From Novosphingobium sp. SG919 (GTDB taxonomy: Bacteria > Pseudomonadota > Alphaproteobacteria > Sphingomonadales > Sphingomonadaceae), in contig NZ_JABCNG010000004.1 in assembly GCF_012932495.1 (NCBI RefSeq), forward strand, positions 1-64,000: a stretch of 64,000 bases of DNA, given 5' to 3'. Below, in pieces: positions 44,229 to 51,545 of this stretch (within the stretch, counting starts at the first letter, position 1; each line of letters opens with the position of its first letter). The notes beneath the pieces are model-generated. The model saw only the letters and a list, made by a program, of their open reading frames with translations, ran no database searches and was not told the DNA's origin. The translations under genes were made by a program, and so were the position numbers.

Positions 44229-45008
44229 CTAGCCCAAAGTGTCGAAGTTGTAGCTGGTCAGCCTTTCCTCGATCTCGGCCTTGGCGTTGAGCAGCGCGGC
44301 GAGAAACTTGTCGATCCCATCGGACAGCCGCACGGCGCGCGAAATCCAGGCGATGTCGATGCAGGCCAGGACGCGGCCGTGAAACTGGATCGGCACCGCG
44401 ATCGAGGTGGCATGCGGATAGGAAAAACGTTGTTCCACCGCATAGCCCTTCTCGCGAATGGCCTGCAGCATCGGCCGGGTGTGCTCACCCACTTTCGCTT
44501 CGGGATCGACGCTGTCGCCGAACTGTTCGAGATGCGACAGGATCTGCTCGGCTTCCTGCGGCGGGCAGAACGCCAGATAAGTCCGGCCCACCGCGCTGGT
44601 CAGCATCGAGCGTTGCTGGTCGTTGAATTCCTGCACATCGATGCGGAACGGGTTCTGCAGGTGGGTCGAATCGCGCTGGACCATGGCATAGTCCTCGAAG
44701 GTCGCGATCTCGCAGGTCCAGATCACTTCCTTCTGCAGCTTGATCAGTGTGGGCAGCGCCGCCCAATGCGCCCACGCCTTGGCGGTCAGGCCGTTCTCCA
44801 GCGTGCGGGTGGCCACCGTGGGGCGATAGATCTTGGCATCGTCCACGCTGATCAGGCCATCGTCGACCAGGGTTCCCAGGATGCGATAGACGGTGGGGCG
44901 CGATAGCTGGAGTTCGTCGGCAATGGCCTGGCAGGTGGTGCCGCCGGTCTCGCTGATGATTCTAAGTGCATTGAGCCCACGGGACAGTGCGCGAATGGTG
45001 TCGTTCAT
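44229..45008 (-). CDS. IclR-family transcriptional regulator
   Basis: A 259-residue IclR regulator. The winged helix-turn-helix is residues 5-60 (LNALRIISETGG, AIADELQLSRPTVYRIL). The effector-binding GAF-like domain is about 80-250 and includes ATSIAVPIQFHGRVLACIDIA. It is divergent from the maleate-isomerase-like gene at 45186 and upstream of the VOC/hydroxylase unit, so it likely controls one or both. An imperfect inverted sequence around 45109-45130 (GGTTGG ... CCAAACC) in the gap is a weak operator candidate. Confidence 0.9.
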   Translation of the reverse strand: MNDTIRALSRGLNALRIISETGGTTCQAIADELQLSRPTVYRILGTLVDDGLISVDDAKIYRPTVATRTLENGLTAKAWAHWAALPTLIKLQKEVIWTCEIATFEDYAMVQRDSTHLQNPFRIDVQEFNDQQRSMLTSAVGRTYLAFCPPQEAEQILSHLEQFGDSVDPEAKVGEHTRPMLQAIREKGYAVEQRFSYPHATSIAVPIQFHGRVLACIDIAWISRAVRLSDGIDKFLAALLNAKAEIEERLTSYNFDTLG

Positions 45009-45185
45009 GGCGTGCCTGACTGTTGAATTGCCCCTCGTGCAAGGCGTTTATCGAACTCCGCGTCCCGACGCCAGAAATGCAGGTACACCAGGCGGACCCT
45101 TGGCCACTATGGTTGGTCAGCCAAACCCAGACAGCGCATTGATGCCCTGGAGAGCAAAATCGCCTCGGGCAATTTTCAAGCTGGA

Positions 45186-45929
45186 ATGCGGTCGATGTCA
45201 CTGGAAGATCCTGCGCGCGGCAAGGGCTATGGATGGCGGCTGCGCCTTGGTATGCTGCTGCCCTCCAGCAATCCGGTGGCAGAGCCCGAACTGATCCGCT
45301 TTCTGCCCGAAGGCGTCTCGTTGCATACCACCCGGCTCAAGCTGGCCGGGAGCACCCGCGACGATCTCCTGGGCATGACCGATGGCGTGGAGCAGGCGGT
45401 CGCGCTGCTGGTCGATGCCGGTGTCGATCGCATCGTGTTCAATTGCACGGCGGTGTCCACGTTCGATCCCGCGATGGGCGAGACTTTGCGCCAGCGGATG
45501 GAAGTGACCAGCGGCAAGCCTGCCACCAGTACATCGGACGCGATCACCGCGGCCCTGGCCGAACTGGCGCCGCGCCGCATTGCGCTGGTCACCCCGTATA
45601 TCGATCCCGTGGTCAAGCGCGAAATCGCGTTTCTCGAACACTATGGCTATGAAGTGGTGGTCGATTTCGGGCTGGGGCTGGGCGAGGGCAAGGCCATGTC
45701 CGCGATCGAGCCGGGCGAGTGGTATCGCCATGCCATGGCGACCGCCGGCAGTGGGGCGGACCTCGTGTTCCTGAGCTGCACCGCGATCCGCGCCTTCGAT
45801 GTGATTGCCGATCTGGAACGCGATCTGGGCCTGCCGGTGATCAGCAGCAACCAGGCGATGCTGTGGTGGTGTTTGCGGCAGGCGGGCCTGCGCGACCGCA
45901 TTCCCGCGCTTGGCAGGCTGCTGGCCTGA
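45186..45929 (+). CDS. Maleate cis-trans isomerase / Asp-Glu racemase-like protein
   Basis: A 247-residue protein of the Asp/Glu racemase superfamily, closest in pattern to maleate isomerase and arylmalonate decarboxylase. Both catalytic-type cysteines are present: Cys87 (VFNCTAVS) and Cys198 (LSCTAIRA). The N-terminal LGMLLPSSNPVAEPEL fits the maleate isomerase substrate loop. It would isomerise a cis-dicarboxylate such as maleate or a maleyl intermediate. The start may be ATG 45186 or ATG 45195; the latter has a better-spaced GGA. It heads the 45.2-49.4 kb operon. Confidence 0.83.
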   Translation: MRSMSLEDPARGKGYGWRLRLGMLLPSSNPVAEPELIRFLPEGVSLHTTRLKLAGSTRDDLLGMTDGVEQAVALLVDAGVDRIVFNCTAVSTFDPAMGETLRQRMEVTSGKPATSTSDAITAALAELAPRRIALVTPYIDPVVKREIAFLEHYGYEVVVDFGLGLGEGKAMSAIEPGEWYRHAMATAGSGADLVFLSCTAIRAFDVIADLERDLGLPVISSNQAMLWWCLRQAGLRDRIPALGRLLA

Positions 45930-45980
45930 CCAGACCAAAATCAAAAAATACTGGGGACGATCAAGGATGGAAGCCGACCA

Positions 45981-47132
45981 ATGAGCATCAGGGGACAGGC
46001 GCATATCGTCGGTGCCTTTGAGCATCCGCTGCGCGATCTGCCGCAGCATTCCGTGCAGCAAATCCATGCCGAATGCGCGATGGGCGCACTGGCCGATGCC
46101 GGGCTGTCGATCCGCGATGTCGATGGCTATTTCTCGACCGGGCAACTGGGCTTCGGCGGCGTTTCGCTGACCGAATATCTTGGCCTGAGGCCCAGCTATG
46201 TCGATGCGACTTTCGTTGGCGGTTCGTCCTACATTTCGCATGTAGGCCATGCGGCGGCGGCCATTGCCGCGGGCAAGTGCAAGATTGCCCTGCTCACCCA
46301 GGGCGCGAAAGTGCGCGGCGTGATCCGCGGCGCCAAGCACACCGCCGATACGCCCGAATTCCCGTTCGAAACCGTCTATGGCGAAACCAACGCGGGCATC
46401 TATGCGCTGGCCGCGCGGCGGCACATGCACGAATACGGCACCACGCCCGCGCAACTGGCCGCGGTCAAGGTGGCGGCCGCTGCCTATGCGCAGCACAATC
46501 CCCACGCGCTTTTGCGCAAGCTGGTGACCATCGAAGACGTGGTCAGTTCGCCGATGATCGCCGATCCATTGCACCGGCTCGATTGCTGCGTGGTGACCGA
46601 TGGCGGCGGCGCCATCGTGGTCGTCGCCCCTGAAATCGCGCGCGATCTCAAGCGGCGGTCGGTCAAGGTCCTGGGCCATGCCGAAGCGATCAAGCACAGC
46701 GGCGGCCGGCCCAACGATTTCACCAGCACGGGCGCCACCCAATCGGCGCCGCGCGCGCTGGCCGACGCCGGGATCAGCCTGGCCGACATCGACTATGCCT
46801 CGATCTACGATTCCTTCACGATCACCGTGATCATGACGCTGGAGGATTTCGGCTTCTGCAAAAAGGGGCAGGGCGGGGCGTTCGTCGCCGATGGCGCGCT
46901 GGCGCTGGATGGCGCGATCCCCGTCAACACCGATGGCGGCGGCCTGTGCAACAACCACCCAGGCTATCAGGGCGGCTTGGTCAAAGTGATCGAAGCCGTG
47001 CGCCAGTTGCGCGGAGAAGCCAATGCCAACACGCAGGTGCGCGATTGCCGCATCGCGGTGGCCCACGGCACGGGCGGCGGCATGTCGCGTCAGGCCAGCG
47101 TCACGCTTGTGCTGGGCCGGGAGGACGCATGA
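45981..47132 (+). CDS. Thiolase-like protein lacking the nucleophilic cysteine
   Basis: A 383-residue thiolase-superfamily protein of the non-classical (SCP-x/lipid-transfer) group. Where thiolases have the nucleophile (CGSG), this protein reads GGSSY (80-84), with serine in place of cysteine. A His remains in NNHPGYQGG, the equivalent of GHPxG, and the C-terminal CxG is HGTGGG. Such proteins pair with DUF35 partners; known pairs include steroid-side-chain aldolases (Ltp2 with ChsH2) and the BbsAB thiolase. A retro-aldol or retro-Claisen cleavage of an acyl-CoA is inferred. It overlaps the DUF35 gene by ATGA. Confidence 0.87.
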   Translation: MSIRGQAHIVGAFEHPLRDLPQHSVQQIHAECAMGALADAGLSIRDVDGYFSTGQLGFGGVSLTEYLGLRPSYVDATFVGGSSYISHVGHAAAAIAAGKCKIALLTQGAKVRGVIRGAKHTADTPEFPFETVYGETNAGIYALAARRHMHEYGTTPAQLAAVKVAAAAYAQHNPHALLRKLVTIEDVVSSPMIADPLHRLDCCVVTDGGGAIVVVAPEIARDLKRRSVKVLGHAEAIKHSGGRPNDFTSTGATQSAPRALADAGISLADIDYASIYDSFTITVIMTLEDFGFCKKGQGGAFVADGALALDGAIPVNTDGGGLCNNHPGYQGGLVKVIEAVRQLRGEANANTQVRDCRIAVAHGTGGGMSRQASVTLVLGREDA

Positions 47133-47560
47133 TGAGCAACAGCCCACTTCCTACGCCCGCCCCGTTCGTCTCGCCCGAAACCGAACCTTACTGGTCGGGC
47201 GCCAAGGCCGGCAAGCTGGTGCTGCCGCATTGCCGCGCGTGTGACCACACCATCTGGTATCCCAAGGCCTTTTGCGGCGAATGCGGCGCGTTCGATGTCG
47301 AATGGCGCGAGGCGTCGGGCCTGGGCACGCTCTACAGCTTCACCCAAGTGTTCCGCGGCGAAGGCCCCTATCGCGAGTGCGCCAGCTTTGTCCTGGCGCT
47401 GGTCGATCTGGACGAGGGCGCCCGGGTGCTGACCAATATCGTTGATGCTGATCCCGCCGGCCTTGCCGTCGGCCAACGCCTGCGCGCCGTGTTTCACGAT
47501 GCCGGCGAGGCCGCCGCGCTGGTGCGATTTACCCCCATTCCAACATCGAGCGACACGTGA
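47129..47560 (+). CDS. DUF35 OB-fold zinc-ribbon protein
   Basis: A 143-residue protein with an N-terminal rubredoxin-like zinc ribbon (Cys35-x2-Cys38 in HCRACD, Cys49-x2-Cys52 in FCGECG) followed by an OB-fold (GTLYSFTQVFR, FVLALVDLDEGARVLTNIV). DUF35 proteins bind thiolase-like partners and the acyl-CoA, and are often essential for catalysis. Overlaps with the thiolase-like gene upstream (ATGA) and the CoA-transferase gene downstream (TGATG) show coupled translation. The pair probably forms one enzyme. Confidence 0.9.
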   Translation: MMSNSPLPTPAPFVSPETEPYWSGAKAGKLVLPHCRACDHTIWYPKAFCGECGAFDVEWREASGLGTLYSFTQVFRGEGPYRECASFVLALVDLDEGARVLTNIVDADPAGLAVGQRLRAVFHDAGEAAALVRFTPIPTSSDT

Positions 47561-48954
47561 TGCAGAAGATATTTGACGATTGCGCCGCGGCGCTGGCCGA
47601 TGTTGCCGATGGCGCTTCGGTGGCCATCGCCGGGTTCGGGGTGGGGCATTCCTATCCCAACAGCCTTGTTCTGGCGCTGCGCGAACAGGGGGCAAAGGGC
47701 CTCAAGATCGTGGCCAACTCGCTGGGCGCGGGGGAGGATTTCCGCCCACACATCCTGGTGAAGAACGATCAGGTGAAAAGCGTGGTGCTCTCGTTCTCGG
47801 CGCGGCCGGGTCTGCCATCGCCTGAACAGGCGAAGATCGAGGCGGGCGAGATCGATCTGGAACTGGTGCCACAGGGCATCCTGGTCGATCGGCTGCGTGC
47901 GGCCGGTGCCGGGCTGGCTGCCTTCTACAGCCCCGTCACCGTGGGCACGCCGTTGCAGCAAGGCAAGGAAGTGCGCAATTTCAACGGCCGCGATTTCGTG
48001 CTCGAACATGCGCTGCCGGTCGATGTCGCGCTGATCCGTGGCTATCGCGCCGATCGGTTCGGCAATGTCGAATTTCGCGGCAGCAGCGCGCATTTCCACG
48101 CCAGCTTTGCCAAGGCGGCGCAAATGGCGGTGGTCGAGGTGGAGGAAATCGTCGAGCCCGGCGTGATCCCGCCAGAGCGGATTGGCCTGCCCGGCATTTT
48201 CGTGTCGCGGGTGGTGCGCACCACCGAGCGCTATCCCGCACCCAAGCGAGGGATGGGGCGCCGCGGCGCGGACACCAACCGAGAATACTTCGGCAAGCCC
48301 GCGCTCAGCCGCTCGGCGATGGCACGGCAGGTGGCGGCGATGCTGCCCGAAGACGCCTATGTCAATCTCGGCTCTGGCCTGCCGACGCTGGTGGCGGGCC
48401 ATGCACAGGGCAAGTCCTTCATCCTGCACGCTGAGAATGGCGCGCTGGGTTATGACCTGGTCGAAGACCCCGACCTGATCGATGTCGATTTCTTCGATGC
48501 CGCGGGCAATTTCATCAAGCTGCGCCCCGGCGGCGCGGTGTTCGACAGCGTGGTTTCGTTCGAAGTCGCGCGCTCGGGCAAGCTGTCGGCCATCGTGCTG
48601 GGCGCCTACCAGGTCAGCGAGCGCGGAGACCTGGCGAACTATGGGCTGCCCGGCCAGGTCGGGGGCGGCATTGGCGGCGCGATGGACCTTGCCGCCTCGG
48701 GCAGCCGCGTCATCGTGTTGATGGAGCACAGCGACAGCAAGGGGCGGCCCAAGCTGGTGTCCGAGTGCACTTATCCGCTGACGGCGCCGGGCTGCGTGAA
48801 CGTCGTGGTGACCGATCTGGCCATCATGGAAATGCGCGAAGGCACTTTCACCGTGACCGCTATCGTCGAGGGCTTCTCCAAGGAAGAGATCGCCGCATTG
48901 ACGCCGATGGCACTCGCATTTTCCGAAGAAATTGCATCCATTCCCGTGAGTTAA
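47560..48954 (+). CDS. Fused family I CoA-transferase (alpha-beta)
   Basis: A 464-residue single-chain CoA-transferase. The first 240 residues correspond to the alpha subunit (GASVAIAGFGVGHSYPNSL, GLAAFYSPVTVGTPLQQGKEVR) and the last 220 to beta (DAYVNLGSGLPTLVAG, catalytic Glu in HAENGALGY, GGGIGGAMDLA). Acetoacetate (SCOT) and 3-oxoadipate transferases share this plan. Directly after the thiolase-like/DUF35 pair, it probably activates or recycles the CoA ester that pair handles. ATG 47560 overlaps the previous stop by one base; GTG 47557 is an alternative. Confidence 0.88.
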   Translation: MQKIFDDCAAALADVADGASVAIAGFGVGHSYPNSLVLALREQGAKGLKIVANSLGAGEDFRPHILVKNDQVKSVVLSFSARPGLPSPEQAKIEAGEIDLELVPQGILVDRLRAAGAGLAAFYSPVTVGTPLQQGKEVRNFNGRDFVLEHALPVDVALIRGYRADRFGNVEFRGSSAHFHASFAKAAQMAVVEVEEIVEPGVIPPERIGLPGIFVSRVVRTTERYPAPKRGMGRRGADTNREYFGKPALSRSAMARQVAAMLPEDAYVNLGSGLPTLVAGHAQGKSFILHAENGALGYDLVEDPDLIDVDFFDAAGNFIKLRPGGAVFDSVVSFEVARSGKLSAIVLGAYQVSERGDLANYGLPGQVGGGIGGAMDLAASGSRVIVLMEHSDSKGRPKLVSECTYPLTAPGCVNVVVTDLAIMEMREGTFTVTAIVEGFSKEEIAALTPMALAFSEEIASIPVS

Positions 48955-48988
48955 GCGCGCCATTATAATAAGCAGGAGGATATTCGCT

Positions 48989-49411
48989 ATGAAAGTTTCC
49001 CAAACAGTCACGCTCAACGCTTCGGCCGACGAGGTCTGGAACTACGTGCGCGATTTCTACAACTTTGCCGAATGGCAGCCGCACATCACGTCGATCGAGC
49101 GCGGGGTTAACCCCGGTGAGCGCAAGGTGCTGATGAAGCGCGGCAATACCGTGCTCGACCGCATCCACACCCTCGACGATGCAGAAAAGGTGCTGGCCTA
49201 CGAAATGGTCCCCAACCAGGACCTCCCCCCCGGCGTGCCGCGTCTGGAAGGGTTCCTCGCCAAGTTCCACGTGACTGCCGAGGGCGACAAGGCGCAGGTC
49301 GCCTACAGCATCGAAGTGGAAATCCCCGAACCGATGCGTGAAATGGCCGAAAAGGGTATCGGCGCCGATATCTCCGGCGCGCTTGATGGACTCAAGGCCA
49401 AGTTCGGCTGA
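48989..49411 (+). CDS. SRPBCC-family protein
   Basis: A 140-residue START/Bet v1-like (SRPBCC, polyketide cyclase) protein: the N-terminal KVSQTVTLNASADEVWNYVRDFYNFAEWQPHI is the family hallmark, and a long C-terminal helix closes the hydrophobic cavity (ADISGALDGLKAKFG). It binds a small hydrophobic ligand and can act as cyclase, hydratase or carrier. An AGGAGG-type site (GCAGGAGG) precedes the ATG. It ends the 45.2-49.4 kb operon and is followed by a strong terminator. Confidence 0.88.
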   Translation: MKVSQTVTLNASADEVWNYVRDFYNFAEWQPHITSIERGVNPGERKVLMKRGNTVLDRIHTLDDAEKVLAYEMVPNQDLPPGVPRLEGFLAKFHVTAEGDKAQVAYSIEVEIPEPMREMAEKGIGADISGALDGLKAKFG

Positions 49412-49430
49412 GCCCGCATCGTCCGGCTTG

Positions 49431-49463
49431 AAAATCGCGTCGCCCCAAAGGCGGCGCGATTTT
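49431..49463 (+). terminator. Rho-independent terminator after the SRPBCC gene
   Basis: AAAATCGCGTCGCC (49431-49444) pairs with GGCGGCGCGATTTT (49450-49463) through a 5-base loop, with one G-U pair. The 3' arm ends in TTTT and GCGTTT follows. It closes the operon 45.2-49.4 kb. Confidence 0.85.
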
Positions 49464-49693
49464 GCGTTTCCGGCCTGTCGCCAGGCCGGTCTGCTGCGTT
49501 GGTCCGCCTGGTGTACATTTTCGGGATTTGCTGCAGCGGCAAAAATATACATATTTATCAATAGTATAATTGATGTTTTCCGGTGAGATCAGCCGTCCGG
49601 GGCTGGGCGCGGGGGCCAACAGCCTGCTTTGCGGCCCCCGCCCGACGTAGTATCGTCGCTGGCATAGAAACAAAAATATTTGGGAGATTGCCG

Positions 49694-50569
49694 GTGACCT
49701 ACAGGCGCATCCGCTCGCTTCAGCGCGGCATCGATGTTCTGCGCTTCCTCAATTCCGTCAAAGGCGCCCAGCCGACCGACATTTGCAAAGAATTGAAACT
49801 GCCTCGCCCCACTGTCCATCGCATCCTTGAAACGCTCGAGGAGATGAAATTGGTTCATCGTGGCTACAACGCCCGCGAATTTCGCCTGACCGGCGGGGTG
49901 CAGCGGCTGGCACGGGCCAAGGGCGTGCACGAAGAACTGCGGCAGGCGGCTTGGCCGGTCATGCATGAATTGACCGCGCGCTATCTCTGGCCGTGCGACC
50001 TGGCGGTGTTCCAGGACAACGCGATGCTGATTATCGAATCCACCCATCGGCTTAGCCCGTTCTCGTCGGACATCGGCATGGTCGGGCGGCAGCGCTTGAT
50101 GCTGCTCAGCCCGCTTGGCCGCGCGTTTCTGAGCCATTGCGATGCCCCGCAGCGCGCGCTGATCCTGGAAGCGTTGGCCGCACAGAGGCTGCCCGACGAT
50201 GGGTTGATGGCCGATCGCGAGGCGATCGATCGCATCGTCGAGCAAGGGCGTCGTGACGGTTTCAGCATGTGTCCCGAACTGCCGCATACGCGCTGCGCCA
50301 GCATTGCCGTGCCCATCCGGGCCGGGGGCGAGGTCGTGGCGGCGATGAACCTGGTCTGGGACCTCAAGGAAATGCCGTTCGATCAGGCCCGCGAACAGCT
50401 GGGCCCGCCCTTGCTTGCCGGGCGCGACCGGATCGAGCGGCACCTTGCGGATCTCGTCGCCGATGCCCTGTCGGCGCTTGGGGGGGAGCAGACGATCCCG
50501 GTTCATGATGCGGCCTATGCCACGCTGCCTTTGGCGCAAGACGGGCTTGCCGTCGAATTTGCGGAATAA
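49694..50569 (+). CDS. IclR-family transcriptional regulator
   Basis: A 291-residue IclR regulator. The winged helix-turn-helix is near residues 5-60 (LQRGIDVLRFLNSV, DICKELKLPRPTVHRILETLEEM). The ligand domain is about 80-250 (CASIAVPIRAGGEVVAAMNLVW). The start is GTG 49694 with GGGAGA eight bases upstream; the longer frame runs through an A/T-rich, promoter-like stretch (49540-49580) and is discounted. It likely governs genes in the 50.6-57.2 kb stretch. The effector is unknown. Confidence 0.88.
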   Translation: MTYRRIRSLQRGIDVLRFLNSVKGAQPTDICKELKLPRPTVHRILETLEEMKLVHRGYNAREFRLTGGVQRLARAKGVHEELRQAAWPVMHELTARYLWPCDLAVFQDNAMLIIESTHRLSPFSSDIGMVGRQRLMLLSPLGRAFLSHCDAPQRALILEALAAQRLPDDGLMADREAIDRIVEQGRRDGFSMCPELPHTRCASIAVPIRAGGEVVAAMNLVWDLKEMPFDQAREQLGPPLLAGRDRIERHLADLVADALSALGGEQTIPVHDAAYATLPLAQDGLAVEFAE

Positions 50570-50610
50570 CCACCCGATCCACCTTTCCTTTCTGCAGTTG
50601 GAGTGTTGCC

Positions 50611-51246
50611 TTGAGTACGATTGGTTTTCTCGGAGCCGGGCGCCTTGCCCAGATGCTCGCCCCCAAAGCGGCCAAGGCCGGCTGGGATGTCATCCTGTCA
50701 AACTCGCGCGGGCCCGAGAGCCTTGCCGAATTGGTGGCCAAGATCGAAGGCAACGTGTCGGCAGCCACGCCGGCAGACATGGTCAAGGCGGCCGACGTCG
50801 TGATCCTGGCCATTCGCTGGCCGCAGATCGAAAGTGCGGTCAAGGATATCGACTGGACCGGCAAAGTGGTGATCGACGCCACCAACAACCGCCTTGGGCC
50901 CAAGCCCGAGGATGTCATCGAAATCGGCGACGTGCTGTCGAGCGATGTGGTTGCGGGGCTTCTGCCCGGTGCCCGGCTGGTCAAGGCGTTCAACCACGAG
51001 CCCATTCCGGTCTATGACCAGACGCTGCCGCCGGCGGGCGAAGAGAATGTGTTGTTCCTGGCCGGTAGCGACAGCGAGGCCAATGCCCTGGTCGCCAAGC
51101 TGATCAAGGACCTTGGGGCAGAGCCGGTCGACCTTGGCGCGATCGACGAAGGTGGCAGGCTCATCGCCATGGGCGGGCCGCTCGCCAACAAGTTCAAGCT
51201 GTTTACCAAGACGGGCGCCGAAGCGGCCATTGCTGCTGCACGCTAA
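50611..51246 (+). CDS. NADP oxidoreductase, F420-dependent-reductase-like
   Basis: A 211-residue Rossmann-fold protein. The dinucleotide loop is GFLGAGRLAQMLA (5-17) and the family segment is VILAIRWPQIESAVKD, followed by IDATNN and GARLVKAFNHEP. The family includes F420:NADP oxidoreductases, but in F420-lacking proteobacteria members are NAD(P)-binding reductases of uncertain substrate. The start is TTG 50611 with GGAG eleven bases upstream. It is 41 bases after the IclR gene and ends in a strong hairpin, so the two may be co-transcribed. Confidence 0.8.
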   Translation: MSTIGFLGAGRLAQMLAPKAAKAGWDVILSNSRGPESLAELVAKIEGNVSAATPADMVKAADVVILAIRWPQIESAVKDIDWTGKVVIDATNNRLGPKPEDVIEIGDVLSSDVVAGLLPGARLVKAFNHEPIPVYDQTLPPAGEENVLFLAGSDSEANALVAKLIKDLGAEPVDLGAIDEGGRLIAMGGPLANKFKLFTKTGAEAAIAAAR

Positions 51247-51255
51247 GCCAATGCG

Positions 51256-51297
51256 CGGCGCGTTTCGTGGGGGAGAGTCTCCTCTCGAAACGCGCCG
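51256..51297 (+). terminator. Terminator after the NADP oxidoreductase gene
   Basis: CGGCGCGTTTCG (51256-51267) and its perfect complement (51286-51297) form a 12-base stem. The 18-base loop can itself pair weakly (GAGAG/CTCTC). TTCCTTT follows. It lies 10 bases after the stop codon. Confidence 0.7.
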
Positions 51298-51545
51298 TTC
51301 CTTTATCCGGCAAAGTCACGCAGACCGGCGGCGCGAAACGCTTTCGCAATCCGCGCCTGCGCCACGCTTCCCCGCAATCCATCCCGCTGCGGCGGGGTAT
51401 GCGCCCGTTTTCCGGCATTTCTGACCCCGCGGTCCCGTCCCAATCCACGACACCAAGCGGACGCGCCAAGGCTGGGCGTTGCGCAAACCCCCGGTAAAAG
51501 TCTGGATGGGGAGCAGGCCACACAATATGGCAAAAGGGGAGGAAA

